In this document: piece by piece, positions 8,271-17,957 of the stretch
Layout of the letters: each line of letters begins with the position of its first letter
Numbering within the stretch: position 1 is the first letter of the stretch
NCBI RefSeq assembly: GCF_007846085.1
Contig: NZ_VOEJ01000002.1
Coordinates: 489,447 to 553,446, forward strand
DNA: 64,000 nt
Direction: 5' to 3'
Source: Mucilaginibacter pallidiroseus
GTDB lineage: Bacteria > Bacteroidota > Bacteroidia > Sphingobacteriales > Sphingobacteriaceae
Notes under the pieces: generated by a model
Databases searched by the model: none
Seen by the model: the letters and a program-made list of their open reading frames with translations, nothing else
Told to the model about the DNA's origin: nothing
Made by a program: the position numbers and the translations under genes

Positions 8271-9505
8271 ACTATTTTTAGCGTAAGCAGGGTAATATCA
8301 TCAATAGGTTTGGCTTTTGTAACCTCGGCAACGTGGCTCATAAGCTTCTCATTAAATTCGTCAGGAGTTAGCGTTCCGTTATCGGCAACAAAATCCAGCA
8401 GCTTTTCTTCGCTCCAAACTTTAAAATTATGATTTTCATGATCCATTAGGCCGTCGGTATAATTTACCAAAAGGCTTCCCGGATCAATATCTACCTCGCC
8501 CTGGTTTAAAAAAGGCAGCTCATCAAAAGCGCCTATCATGGTAGTACCTAATTTAAGTGATATGGCATCCCCATCAGAGTAGAGTATTGTGGGGTTATGC
8601 CCTGCATTTACGTAACACAGCTTGCGGGTATGCTGGTTATACTTTGCCAGGAACAGTGTTATAAATTTTTCACCCTTGGTGTTGTTTATCACCAGGCGGT
8701 TAAGGCGCTCAACTATGCAGGTGAGATCTTCTTCGGTATTTGCTAGTCCCTGCAAACTTGCCTGGAAATTGGCCATCAGCAGCGCTGCCGAAATACCTTT
8801 GCCAGATACATCAGCAATGCACCACATAAACTCATTTTCGTTGAGACGGAAAAAGTCGAAATAATCGCCACCTATATTTTGATGCGGTAAATATTTCGAC
8901 CCTATTTCTACACCGGGCTCCTTTGCAATGCGTAATGGTATCAGCATGTTCTGCACCTCGGCAGCCAGTTCCATTTCCCTTTGCATACGCTCAGATTCCA
9001 GGCGCTCCCTAAAAAGGCGCTTGTTTTCAAGAGCAACCACAATTACGTTTGTAAGGGTTTGGATGAAGGTAAGGTCGTTATTAAGCATCTCTCCCGACGA
9101 ACCAAAATCGCCGATTAAAGCAAACGCAAGCGCTTTTTGCTTATGGTAGATCGGGATAAAATAGTCAAACCGGCTAAGGAGTTGATTTTTGTGCCCTGTA
9201 ATAGCTGTAGGCGTTTGCAAGCTGCTTAAGTGCATCCACGCCATATTAAGTTCATGTACCGTTTCGGAGGTTCCGCCAAAACTTGCAATGGAGCTGTAAA
9301 TGTTATCTTTTTCGATCAGGAACCTGAAACTTCCAATCTGCAGCTGGCCCTTCAGGATCGTTTCCAGCATCTTTAACAGTTCCGCCGTTGTCGAATTTTT
9401 GTTGATAGCCTGGGTAATTTCAAGCAGTGCGTTCAACTCCTGTTGCCTTTTTAGCAACAGCCGTATCAATTCATCTTCGCCCGAACTACCCTGATTGTTT
9501 TGCAT
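8267..9505 (-). CDS. GAF-domain SpoIIE/RsbU-type protein phosphatase
   Basis: A 412-aa cytoplasmic signalling protein. A short coiled-coil N-terminus (residues about 8-45) leads into a GAF-like sensory domain (about 45-165), then a helical linker (RLFRERLESERMQREMELA) and a PP2C/SpoIIE catalytic domain to the end. Metal-binding motifs are GGDYFDFF, IADVSGKGISAALLMA and VNYTDGLMD. In this family the enzyme removes phosphate from an anti-sigma-factor antagonist (STAS protein). No STAS or anti-sigma gene is adjacent, so the partner is encoded elsewhere. Transcribed alone, convergent with pepT. Confidence 0.9.
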   Translation of the reverse strand: MQNNQGSSGEDELIRLLLKRQQELNALLEITQAINKNSTTAELLKMLETILKGQLQIGSFRFLIEKDNIYSSIASFGGTSETVHELNMAWMHLSSLQTPTAITGHKNQLLSRFDYFIPIYHKQKALAFALIGDFGSSGEMLNNDLTFIQTLTNVIVVALENKRLFRERLESERMQREMELAAEVQNMLIPLRIAKEPGVEIGSKYLPHQNIGGDYFDFFRLNENEFMWCIADVSGKGISAALLMANFQASLQGLANTEEDLTCIVERLNRLVINNTKGEKFITLFLAKYNQHTRKLCYVNAGHNPTILYSDGDAISLKLGTTMIGAFDELPFLNQGEVDIDPGSLLVNYTDGLMDHENHNFKVWSEEKLLDFVADNGTLTPDEFNEKLMSHVAEVTKAKPIDDITLLTLKIV

Positions 9506-9577
9506 GTACTATAAAGACAGACTAAAATAGTCAATTAATCGTTTTTGCCAAGGCAAATTTCAGCTTAATAACCCGGC

Positions 9578-10729
9578 TTATCTAACTACACGGCCTTTCC
9601 AGGCATACTTGCGCGTGTTGCCCATAAAACCTACATATATGATGTAAATGATATGCAGCGGCTCAAGCAATATAGTTAGCGCCGATAAACCTGAACGTTT
9701 AAAAAAGCTCATGATAGGGGTAATAAACATGGCTTCGGCTATAAACTTAAGAAAAAACTGTACTAAAAACAGTTTTAAATAAAATACATCGTAAAATCCC
9801 ATAAAGGCGTTTATCACCAGTACCACGTTAAACAACCAGATACTTACAGCAAGTGCCACAATGCGCTTATCCTTGTACCGTGTCGACTTGGAAGCCCAAC
9901 GGCGGCGCTGCTGTAAAAACTCATCAAGCGTGTGTTTGGCATGTGTATAAACTATAGCTTTACTATTTTTTAAAAAGCCAATGCGGCCCGGGTATTTCAC
10001 TGCTACTTTTTGCAACAGCATCTCATCATCGCCTGATGCAAGGTCATCAATACCCTTAAAGCCACCAACTTCATAAAATACATCTTTGCGATAGGCCAGG
10101 TTGGCACCATTACAGGTTGAGGCCCGCTTGTTGCCGATAAAAGAAGCACCTATGCCAATTAAAAAAGAAAACTCGAGTGTTTGCAAACGCTCGAATAATG
10201 AGCGCTCTTCAAAATAGGTAACCGGCGACGATATCATTACCGGATTGTGGGTTTCAAAATAACCAACAACGGATGATAGCCACTGCGGCCCCATGCGGCA
10301 ATCGGCATCAGTAGCCACCATAAGATCGCCGGTTGATAGGGCAATTGCCTCGGCTATGGCCTTTTTCTTGTAGGAGTTTAGCGGCTTATCAGCCTGCAAT
10401 TGCATCAGCTTAACACCCTGATCGGCATAGCTACGAATAATATTAGCGGTATCATCTGTAGAGTGATCGTCAACGATTATGATTTCAGTTAAATGGCGGG
10501 GATATTCCTGAGCCAGCAGGTCGTCGATAGTGTAGCGAATACGTTCCTCTTCGTCGCGAGCGGCAATAAGAATAGTGACCTTGGTTTGCAATGGCGCAGC
10601 TGTGGTATCAGCGCATTTTAACGAGGCCCAGCCTTTAATAAGGTAAGCAAATACAAACAGGTAAAAGCCTGTGAGCAATACGGACAAGGTACTAAGCAGT
10701 GCGATCAAAAAACTTAAGTTTAAAAACAA
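9578..10729 (-). CDS. Membrane-anchored family 2 glycosyltransferase
   Basis: A 383-aa protein with an N-terminal membrane segment, a GT-A domain and two or three C-terminal membrane segments. The GT-A motifs are TILIAARDEEERI, IIVDDHSTDDT, the DxD-type ATDADCR and the product-site QQRRRWASK (QxxRW), as in processive or lipid-linked-sugar GT2 enzymes. The reading frame opens with TTG at 10729, giving a 38-bp overlap with the upstream gene; the later TTG codons at 10708 or 10687 are possible true starts because no ATG precedes the first hydrophobic segment. It forms a pair with the YbhN-like gene, which suggests work on a membrane lipid or polysaccharide precursor. Confidence 0.82.
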   Translation of the reverse strand: MFLNLSFLIALLSTLSVLLTGFYLFVFAYLIKGWASLKCADTTAAPLQTKVTILIAARDEEERIRYTIDDLLAQEYPRHLTEIIIVDDHSTDDTANIIRSYADQGVKLMQLQADKPLNSYKKKAIAEAIALSTGDLMVATDADCRMGPQWLSSVVGYFETHNPVMISSPVTYFEERSLFERLQTLEFSFLIGIGASFIGNKRASTCNGANLAYRKDVFYEVGGFKGIDDLASGDDEMLLQKVAVKYPGRIGFLKNSKAIVYTHAKHTLDEFLQQRRRWASKSTRYKDKRIVALAVSIWLFNVVLVINAFMGFYDVFYLKLFLVQFFLKFIAEAMFITPIMSFFKRSGLSALTILLEPLHIIYIIYVGFMGNTRKYAWKGRVVR

Positions 10730-11666
10730 ATACAGATCCTAATACGGCGGGGATAATTAAATTGATGAGCCATATTGATGATACTGCTGCAATTATAGCT
10801 ATTTGTTGGTTGGTTATGTACAAAAACAAATGGGCGGCGGTAAAGCTGCGAACGCCAATATCCAGCAGGTCAAGCGATGGCAGGGCCGATTGGATAAAAA
10901 TAAATACGATCACTGTCATCACCATATTAAAAAACGGAATATTGGGCAGCAAAAGGTGTATTACCAGATAATACTGAAAAGTAAACACAAAAAAGCGAGC
11001 AAGGCTATAAGCAATCACAATAAAAAGCTCATGCACTTTGTATCGGCCCATTATTTCGAAAAAGCGGTGATACTTACGCAGGAACTTTACCCTGTCTAAC
11101 AACCAAACCAACCATTTGATATGGAAGTAAAACACCAGTAACAAACCAAGGAACACAGCCACCAGTACAAATATGCCCAGGTAAAGCCAGGTATCCATAT
11201 TTAGGTAGTGGTAAATAAACCAAAGCCCTGCCAGCAGCCCGGTAACATTGGTAATTACGTTTTGTGCAAATGAGCCTACTGCCATGGCAAAAACGCCATG
11301 TATGCGTTTACGGTTGGGCAAAAACATTACACGGCCACCATATTCGCCAATGCGGTTAGGCGTAATTATGGCCCAGGTAAGCCCGCAAAACACAGCCTCG
11401 ATTGCCTGCCATACAGATATCGCTGTAAGTTTTTTTGAAAGGTACTGCCACTTTAAACTTTCAAGGAGCCAGTTTAGCCCCATCAGTAATACTACCGATG
11501 TCATGGTGGTAACCACCTGCCCGCGGCTTATCTGGCTTATAAGTAATTGAAATTGCCGTAAGTTGTCGTTTTTGTTTAAGAACTGGTGGTAGATAAACGC
11601 AAAGGCAAGTAACAGTATAGCAACCTTAAGCAGGTACGAAAATATTTTTTTGGCCGACGCTGTCAA
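10692..11666 (-). CDS. YbhN-like (lysylphosphatidylglycerol synthase TM region) membrane protein
   Basis: A 324-aa polytopic inner-membrane protein with about eight hydrophobic segments. It resembles the UPF0104/LPG-synthase transmembrane (flippase-like) family: SLKWQYLS followed by AIITPNRIGEYGGR, the conserved helix-turn with Gly-Glu, is the hallmark. It lacks the cytosolic MprF synthase domain, so lysyl transfer is not expected. The start is TTG at 11664-11666; no in-frame ATG lies before the first membrane segment. It overlaps the downstream GT2 gene. Members adjacent to GT2 genes often take part in glycolipid or hopanoid-lipid export, but this is inference. Confidence 0.78.
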   Translation of the reverse strand: MTASAKKIFSYLLKVAILLLAFAFIYHQFLNKNDNLRQFQLLISQISRGQVVTTMTSVVLLMGLNWLLESLKWQYLSKKLTAISVWQAIEAVFCGLTWAIITPNRIGEYGGRVMFLPNRKRIHGVFAMAVGSFAQNVITNVTGLLAGLWFIYHYLNMDTWLYLGIFVLVAVFLGLLLVFYFHIKWLVWLLDRVKFLRKYHRFFEIMGRYKVHELFIVIAYSLARFFVFTFQYYLVIHLLLPNIPFFNMVMTVIVFIFIQSALPSLDLLDIGVRSFTAAHLFLYITNQQIAIIAAVSSIWLINLIIPAVLGSVFVFKLKFFDRTA

Positions 11667-11700
11667 TACAATAGTTTGTGCAATGTTACAAAAAGCAAGC

Positions 11701-12540
11701 TTATTTAAGCCTTGCTTTCAGAAATGTAAGTGTATTGGCGTAAGCATTTTTTGTTGCAGCACTATCGTAAATAGGATTGCTTGGGTTGGCAAAGCCATGA
11801 TCCGCATTGTATTGGTGCAGGTAAAGTTTTTTTCCGGCTGCTTTCATATCAGCCACAAATTTGGCCACTACCTTGGTATTAATAAACTGATCCTTATTGG
11901 CAAAGTTACCTAGCACATCTGTTGTCAGGGTTTTCAATTTGGCAACATCCTGCTCAGGCATACCGTAATACATAACGCAGCCCGCCGCCTGCTTGCCAAG
12001 CAATAAGGTTGCCTGCAGGCTCCAGCCACCGCCAAAGCACCAGCCAAGGGTAGCTATACGGGCTTTAGTGCCTGCATAAGCTATGGCACCTTTTATAATA
12101 GCCTTTGCACGGGCATCGCTCACGGCCTGCATGTATTTACCTGCATCTTCGCGGTTATCTGCAACTTTACCATCGTATAAGTCAAGCGCAATTACATTTA
12201 CATTGCCAACATCGTTATATAGCTTTTCGGCTTCGCGCTTTACATAGTCGTTAAGGCCGTACCACTCGTGTATTATAAATAAATAATTATTGGTAGGTTT
12301 TTTCGCCTTTAACATCCACGCCGATGCCGTTTTACCATCGGGCGTTTTATAATTTACCTGCGAGCCAATGGCACTTTGAAAGTGCATTTTTACCGGGTTT
12401 TTGTGCGATGAACGAAACTTTGCATCAGAAGCGAGCATAGCAAATTGTTGCGTTGCCGATTTCTTGCAGCAGGCCATTTGTTGGGCAAAAGCCATAGCGC
12501 CGCATATTAACAATGCTGCTAAAAGGAAAAGTTTTTTCAT
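11701..12540 (-). CDS. Secreted dienelactone hydrolase-family protein
   Basis: A 279-aa alpha/beta hydrolase with signal peptide MKKLFLLAALLICGAMAFAQ. The dienelactone-hydrolase nucleophile is a Cys in LGWCFGGG (near residue 160), the acid is probably the Asp of NKDQF, and the His is in NADHGFANP. HEWYGLNDYVK near residue 92 is the usual Glu-bearing motif of the family. An extra 50 residues precede the domain, including a CCKK pair whose role is unclear. The substrate is unknown; many such proteins hydrolyse simple esters or lactones. The ATG at 12538-12540 starts the signal peptide. Divergent from the sugar dehydrogenase gene. Confidence 0.85.
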   Translation of the reverse strand: MKKLFLLAALLICGAMAFAQQMACCKKSATQQFAMLASDAKFRSSHKNPVKMHFQSAIGSQVNYKTPDGKTASAWMLKAKKPTNNYLFIIHEWYGLNDYVKREAEKLYNDVGNVNVIALDLYDGKVADNREDAGKYMQAVSDARAKAIIKGAIAYAGTKARIATLGWCFGGGWSLQATLLLGKQAAGCVMYYGMPEQDVAKLKTLTTDVLGNFANKDQFINTKVVAKFVADMKAAGKKLYLHQYNADHGFANPSNPIYDSAATKNAYANTLTFLKARLK

Positions 12541-12664
12541 ACCATGGGGATTTAATTAAGCTAATACAATATTCGGTTTTATTTGTTTGTATCTCAACCT
12601 TTACAAAACAAATTTTAGCGGGCAATGATTATTGGTTAGGTTTATAAACTATCAAAACAACACT

Positions 12665-13891
12665 ATGAAATTCCAACTAAAACATATTGCACTGGCAAGC
12701 GCATGCCTGTTACTGACACCATTAGCAAGCAGTGCCGACGGTATCAAGTTACCGGCAGATACGACACTTGCTCCTGTAGAAACCAAAAGCCCAAACTCGC
12801 AATACAAATCTGCTTTTAAAGGGCAAACCCGTATTGGCGGCGTTAAAACAAAAACGCCTTATGGGGCCGCTGTTATTAACAGCCAGCTAAAATCACCCTG
12901 GGGTATACATGTACTGCCTGATGGCCGCTTTATAGTGACCGAGAAAGGTGGCACGATGCGCATACTTAAGGCAAACGGCAGTTTTGATAAGGAAATTGGC
13001 GGTTTACCTGCTGTACTGTTTCGCGGGCAGGGCGGCTTGCTTGATTTGACTATCGACCCGGCCTTTGCCCAAAACAAAATGATTTACTGGAGCTATACTG
13101 AGCCAACTGCCGACGGATCGGCATTGGCCATAGCCAAGGGCAAGTTATCTGCCAACGAAACCAAACTGGAGAACGTAACGGTAATTTATCGTGCAACGCC
13201 AACACACAATGGCAGCCTGCAATTTGGGTCGCGCATTGTGTTCGATAAACAAGGCAACTTATTTATAAGTACCGGCGACCGTGGCGCTAACGATATCCGC
13301 ATGAAAGCGCAGGATTTAAGCGCATCGCTCGGCAAAATCATCCACATAACTACTTCCGGCAAACCTGTGGCTGGTGGTCCGTTTGCAAAAACAGCAAATG
13401 CACGGCCCGAGATTTATGCCTACGGTTTGCGTAACCCCGACGGCCTTGCCTGGAACCCTGCAACGGGCGAGCTTTGGGAAGCTGAATTTGGCCCGCGTGG
13501 CGGCGATGAGGTAAATATTATCCGTGCAGGTAAAAATTATGGATGGCCTGTAGTTACTTACGGTATTGAATACAGCGGCGAAAAAGTGGGCGATGGCATA
13601 CAGCAAAAAGAAGGCGTTGCACAGCCTGTTTATTATTGGGACCCAACCGTATCGCCGGGTGGCATTGCTTTTTATACCGGCAACATTGCCGAATGGAAAA
13701 ACAACCTGATGGTAGGCGGCTTAAGCGGTGCACACATTGCACGTTTGGTAATCAGGAACAATAAGGTAGTTGGCGAAGAACGCCTGCTGGCTGATAAGAA
13801 TGAACGCTGGCGTGCACTTACCACCGGTAAAGACGGCGCTTTGTATGGCTTAACAGATAGTGGAAAACTATACAGGATAGCGAAGAAATAA
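12665..13891 (+). CDS. PQQ-dependent aldose sugar dehydrogenase-like (glucose/sorbosone dehydrogenase family)
   Basis: A 408-aa exported six-bladed beta-propeller. The signal peptide MKFQLKHIALASACLLLTPLASSADG sets the start at 12665; an in-frame TTG at 12632 is ignored. Family motifs are LKSPWGIHVLPDGRFIVTEK, RGQGGLLDLTIDPAF, STGDRG, YGLRNPDGLAWNP, EFGPRGGDEVN and GKNYGWP, as in YliI/Asd-type soluble sugar dehydrogenases. These enzymes oxidise aldoses in the periplasm using PQQ; no PQQ synthesis genes are in view, so the cofactor may be scavenged. A strong hairpin terminator follows at 13898. Confidence 0.88.
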   Translation: MKFQLKHIALASACLLLTPLASSADGIKLPADTTLAPVETKSPNSQYKSAFKGQTRIGGVKTKTPYGAAVINSQLKSPWGIHVLPDGRFIVTEKGGTMRILKANGSFDKEIGGLPAVLFRGQGGLLDLTIDPAFAQNKMIYWSYTEPTADGSALAIAKGKLSANETKLENVTVIYRATPTHNGSLQFGSRIVFDKQGNLFISTGDRGANDIRMKAQDLSASLGKIIHITTSGKPVAGGPFAKTANARPEIYAYGLRNPDGLAWNPATGELWEAEFGPRGGDEVNIIRAGKNYGWPVVTYGIEYSGEKVGDGIQQKEGVAQPVYYWDPTVSPGGIAFYTGNIAEWKNNLMVGGLSGAHIARLVIRNNKVVGEERLLADKNERWRALTTGKDGALYGLTDSGKLYRIAKK

Positions 13892-13897
13892 AACAGA

Positions 13898-13925
13898 AAC
13901 GCCCGACGAAAGCCGGGCGTTTTTT
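13898..13925. terminator. Bidirectional intrinsic terminator
   Basis: Perfect 8-bp stem AACGCCCG/CGGGCGTT with an 8-nt loop, followed by a T-run on the + strand and a T-rich stretch on the - strand. It ends the sugar dehydrogenase transcript and probably also the convergent SNF2 gene. Confidence 0.85.
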
Positions 13926-13937
13926 ATTGCAGAACAA

Positions 13938-16838
13938 TTATCCTAATATCTCCTTAATATCATCTGCCGAGAGCGATTTAATGAAGCTTTCCTCGGTTGT
14001 GATGAGCGAGCGGGCTACGCTGAGTTTGCGTTGCTGCAGGGCCAGTATCTTTTCTTCAACGGTGTCTTTTGTTATGAACTTATAGATAAACACATTTTTG
14101 GTTTGCCCGATGCGGTGCGTGCGGTCAATAGCCTGCTGCTCAACGGCCGGGTTCCACCATGGGTCGAGTATAAATACGTAGTCGGCCTCGGTTAAGTTAA
14201 GGCCTACGCCACCTGCCTTAATCGAAATCAGGAAAACTCTGGTTTTTTTATCTTCCTGGAATTTTTTAACCACATCGCCCCGGTTTTGCGTGCTGCCATC
14301 AAGGTAAACGTAATTTATGCCCTCCTTATCAAAATGGTCACGGTAAATAGCCAGTTGCTTTACAAACTGCGAAAATATCAGCACCTTATGCCCGCCATCC
14401 AGCACGCTCTTCAGGGTGTGGGTGACGTTCTCAAACTTGCCCGAGTCGCCCTCATACTCTTCATCTATCATGGCAGGATGGTTGGCAATCTGCCTAAGCT
14501 TTATTAAGCCCTGTAATACCTGTATCTGCGTTTTGGCATAAGTGCCATCTTCCAGGCTACGCAATAGCTCGTTTCGATATTCAGATTTTACCTTGTCGTA
14601 AACTTCGGCCTGCTCTTCGCTCATCTGGCAATAAAACAAGTTCTCGGTTTTAGGCGGTAGCTCGGTAGCAACCTGCTCTTTGGTGCGGCGCAATACAAAC
14701 GGCTTGATAATAGCCTGTAATTTATGGGCCTTGTCCTCGTCCTTCTTTTTCTCGATAGGGGTTACAAATTCATTCAGGAAGAACTGCTGTGCGCCCAGTA
14801 ACCCGGGGTTAACAAAGGACATCTGTGTCCATAAATCATTTACCGAATTTTCTACAGGCGTGCCACTCAATATCAACTTAAACCGTGATTTAAGCTGCCT
14901 TACGGCCTGGTAGGATTTTGATGCCGGGTTTTTAATGTTCTGGCTCTCATCTAATATCACGTAGTCGAAATAATAGCCTTTAAACATTTCAATATCAATA
15001 CGGCTTATGCCATATGTGGTGATGATCACATCATAGTTCTTAAACACATCGGCCGATTTGTAACGCAATGCTCCGGTATGTACCATCAACCTTAATTGCG
15101 GTGCAAACTTATGCGCCTCGTTAAGCCAGTTATATATCAGTGATGTTGGCATAATAACCAGCGATGTTGCATGGTTACCGGCAGCTTCGGTATCTTCCTT
15201 GTGTTTTTGCAGCAAGGCAAGTGTTTGAATGGTTTTACCCAAGCCCATGTCATCGGCCAGGCAGCCACCAAAATGATAGTTCTTTAAAAAGTGAAACCAG
15301 TTGTACCCAGCCTTTTGATACGGGCGCAGACTGCCCAAAAAGTTTTCGGGCATGGCAACGTCATCGGTCTCTTCAAAATCGGTAAGCTTTTGCAGCTTAC
15401 GGCTCATAGCTACCTCGGCCATTTCGCCATCGCTTAAATCATTTACCAGGCCAATGTGGTGGCGGCGTAGTTTAAGGCCGTCCTGCCCTTCGCTAAAATG
15501 CAACAGGTTACCGTACTGCGAAAACCACTGCTCCGGGATCACCGCAATTTCGCCAGATGGCAGTATAAATTCCTTTTTATGGGCCAGGATATGGTTCTTG
15601 AGCTGAATAAATGGGATACGGTATGGCCCAAAACATACTACTGCATTAATGTCGAACCAGTCGTTATTTTCAGTTATCTCAAGGTCTATCTTGGTGTTGC
15701 CAAACAGGTAGCGCTTTTGGCCCTCGGGTTGTTCAATTTCAAAGCCCAACTCGGTAAGTTGATCATGATGCTGGTTGAGCCACTCAAACACCGGGAAAGA
15801 GCGGTCACCATCTTCGGTTGTAGTGGCCACCTCAAGATTTTGAAATAGGCTCGACGCCACTTTAAGCCCCATACCTTCCAATACCGCCAGCTTGCCTTTT
15901 TCCCAACTTACCGACCTTTTTATACGATGAAAAAGATAATCGTCTCCGGTTTTTTCCATACGCACAGATACGTGCCTGCCATCGCCATAAGGGAAAATAT
16001 ATCCTGCGTATTTGAATGCTAATTGTAGCTGCGATGTACCGCCTTCTACGTAAATAGGCTTCAACACCGGCCTTGCGTCATACTTTTCGGTATTAATGGT
16101 AAAACCCTCGGCATAAACGTTATGCTTTTCGATAAGCGGGGCAACAAATTTTTCGAAGTACGAATGTTCCGAAGACTTTGGAATGGCTATGTAGCGCTTA
16201 TTTAAAAACGGGGCAAGCTTTTTCCCCTCTATTTCCTTGTCAAAATAATATAGGGTATCATCAAGCAGCATCCATGCAGGATGATTACAGATGATCTCGG
16301 CGTTTTTAAACATAAATTCAATACGCATTCCATGAAACTTGATGGTTGGGAAGTAGCGTATTTCCTCCTCGTTACGGCGAAAGTGAAAAAGCACAGAGGC
16401 AGGCTCATCGGCAATATGCAACTTTCGGCCGGCAGGGTACCCCTCTTTGCTCATCAGGTAAATTTCCTTATTGCCCTGGCCCAATAAGCCCAATGCTTCA
16501 GTTAGCTTCTTTTCAATTTTTGGGCGGATGGTATCAAAAAACTGCTCGTTAAAAACTTTCGCAAAAAACTCGAACGGCCTGATTGGCTTTTTGTAGTATT
16601 TTTTGATGATGTTGCCCTGCTCAATATCTTCCAGGATCTTAATCAGCTTACGATCGGTTTCATCAATGCAGTGTGTAAATTCTTCAGCTGTGTTTGAAAA
16701 TAAACGTTGATGCGTAAATGAAAATTCGCCGTTTGGATTTAGCTGAACAATATGTGGTTCAATAACGTACGACAGGTAATCGTGCCGGGCAATGGCATAA
16801 ATAATTTGGCAAGGCTTGGAACTGTCTACGCGTAACAT
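13938..16838 (-). CDS. SNF2-family helicase-like ATPase
   Basis: A 966-aa DEAD/DEAH-like superfamily 2 protein. About 470 N-terminal residues, including a region typical of bacterial SNF2 proteins, precede the ATPase. Motif I is DDMGLGKTIQT, motif II is DESQ, motif III is SGTPVEN. The helicase C-terminal half has VFLISIKAGGVGLNLTEADYV and DPWWNPAVEQQAIDRTHRIGQT. Such proteins remodel protein-DNA or RNA polymerase complexes rather than unwind DNA. It stands alone: no methylase, nuclease or DUF1998 neighbour is present, so a defence role is not supported. The ATG at 16836-16838 is the only sensible start. Confidence 0.93.
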   Translation of the reverse strand: MLRVDSSKPCQIIYAIARHDYLSYVIEPHIVQLNPNGEFSFTHQRLFSNTAEEFTHCIDETDRKLIKILEDIEQGNIIKKYYKKPIRPFEFFAKVFNEQFFDTIRPKIEKKLTEALGLLGQGNKEIYLMSKEGYPAGRKLHIADEPASVLFHFRRNEEEIRYFPTIKFHGMRIEFMFKNAEIICNHPAWMLLDDTLYYFDKEIEGKKLAPFLNKRYIAIPKSSEHSYFEKFVAPLIEKHNVYAEGFTINTEKYDARPVLKPIYVEGGTSQLQLAFKYAGYIFPYGDGRHVSVRMEKTGDDYLFHRIKRSVSWEKGKLAVLEGMGLKVASSLFQNLEVATTTEDGDRSFPVFEWLNQHHDQLTELGFEIEQPEGQKRYLFGNTKIDLEITENNDWFDINAVVCFGPYRIPFIQLKNHILAHKKEFILPSGEIAVIPEQWFSQYGNLLHFSEGQDGLKLRRHHIGLVNDLSDGEMAEVAMSRKLQKLTDFEETDDVAMPENFLGSLRPYQKAGYNWFHFLKNYHFGGCLADDMGLGKTIQTLALLQKHKEDTEAAGNHATSLVIMPTSLIYNWLNEAHKFAPQLRLMVHTGALRYKSADVFKNYDVIITTYGISRIDIEMFKGYYFDYVILDESQNIKNPASKSYQAVRQLKSRFKLILSGTPVENSVNDLWTQMSFVNPGLLGAQQFFLNEFVTPIEKKKDEDKAHKLQAIIKPFVLRRTKEQVATELPPKTENLFYCQMSEEQAEVYDKVKSEYRNELLRSLEDGTYAKTQIQVLQGLIKLRQIANHPAMIDEEYEGDSGKFENVTHTLKSVLDGGHKVLIFSQFVKQLAIYRDHFDKEGINYVYLDGSTQNRGDVVKKFQEDKKTRVFLISIKAGGVGLNLTEADYVFILDPWWNPAVEQQAIDRTHRIGQTKNVFIYKFITKDTVEEKILALQQRKLSVARSLITTEESFIKSLSADDIKEILG

Positions 16839-16974
16839 TAATTTTCTCAGGTAAAAAATTAATGTAAGCTACGTCAGGAAAAAATTCAAACGTAAATTAA
16901 AAAAACCAAACTCTGAAATTTTACAGCGTGATTTTTTTAATGAAAATAAAGAAAGCGGCTTTTATTATTCAGGT

Positions 16975-17955
16975 TTAGCTTGATAGCTTGTTGCCTAAAT
17001 CAATAAAAGGACGTTCCACATATTTATAAATAAGTTTGGATAAAAGTGCAACAAACAGCAGAGTAAGAAGGTCGACCAGGATATTTAAATACAAGTACTT
17101 GTACACAAAAATGTTAACGAAGTCTTTGGCAACATATACCCCCAGCGGTACATGAATAAGATAAATCGCGTATGAGTAATTTCCTAAAACAGAAAGTGAA
17201 TTTTTTTTTATCGGATAATATTCTCCTGCAATTATTAATAACCCGGTTGTGATACATACGCCAAGGTATATCATGTCCCTATGCATCAATATATGAGCCA
17301 TGCTTAAAGCTGCAATTATTATTGGGATTAAGCTTCTATGTTTTTGGTAAACCAAATAGTATATGGCAATGCCGAAAGCAAATGCGGGCCAATGATCCAG
17401 GAAAAACAGGTATCCAGAATTTTGAAAAGGTAACAACACGCTTAAAACACAAATTGTACTTATAGCCGGTAGGCGAAATTTAACTGGCAAAAATGCAATG
17501 CAATAAATTATGAAGTAAAAAAACAACTCGCACGTTAAAGACCAATACACCCAATTTACAGTGAGTATTTCACTAAATGGAGTAGTGGTTAAAGTAAGTG
17601 TGGCAATAATATCTTTGATAGTTTTAGGTAGTACGGCAACGTCATTTTCGCCATGTGCAATTTTAGCATAAATAACTACCACGCCAACTATTACAAGGCT
17701 AAGCCAATAAGCCGGAAATATTCTAAAAAGTCTCCTTATAATAAAATTATTAGGAGTTTTTGATTGATTTAGTGAAATGGAAATGCAATACCCGCTAATT
17801 ACAAAAAACACGGGTACGCCTAATCTAAGCTCATGGCAAAAAGCGCGGTAAAAATCGTCTAAATGTTTCACTGGCTGTTGAAAGTGAAACAGCGCAACAC
17901 CACAGGCGGCAAAAAAACGTAAAATGTCGATAACACGGTTTTGTTTTACAGGCAT
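16975..17955 (-). CDS. Acyltransferase family 3 (OafA/YrhL-like) membrane protein
   Basis: A 326-aa integral membrane O-acyltransferase with about ten membrane segments. The hallmark N-terminus is RVIDILRFFAACGVALFHF, with the catalytic-type His in the first helix, followed by RLGVPVFFVISGY and RIFPAYWLS. Such enzymes add acetyl or other acyl groups to polysaccharide or lipid-linked sugars. It lacks the SGNH extension of long OafA proteins. The ATG is 2 nt after the dapF stop, so they share a transcript. The coding sequence is clearly more AT-rich than dapF, which suggests later acquisition, for example from a surface-polysaccharide locus. Confidence 0.88.
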   Translation of the reverse strand: MPVKQNRVIDILRFFAACGVALFHFQQPVKHLDDFYRAFCHELRLGVPVFFVISGYCISISLNQSKTPNNFIIRRLFRIFPAYWLSLVIVGVVVIYAKIAHGENDVAVLPKTIKDIIATLTLTTTPFSEILTVNWVYWSLTCELFFYFIIYCIAFLPVKFRLPAISTICVLSVLLPFQNSGYLFFLDHWPAFAFGIAIYYLVYQKHRSLIPIIIAALSMAHILMHRDMIYLGVCITTGLLIIAGEYYPIKKNSLSVLGNYSYAIYLIHVPLGVYVAKDFVNIFVYKYLYLNILVDLLTLLFVALLSKLIYKYVERPFIDLGNKLSS

Positions 17956-17957
17956 GA

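Noticed and set aside
9544..9557. Palindrome TTTGCC-AA-GGCAAA as an operator or terminator
   Set aside because: Arms are only 6 bp with a 2-nt loop and no T-run, which can occur by chance in AT-rich DNA.
13938..16838. SNF2 gene as part of a defence system (DISARM-like)
   Set aside because: No methylase, DUF1998, PLD nuclease or other partner is nearby; stand-alone SNF2 genes are common chromosomal genes.
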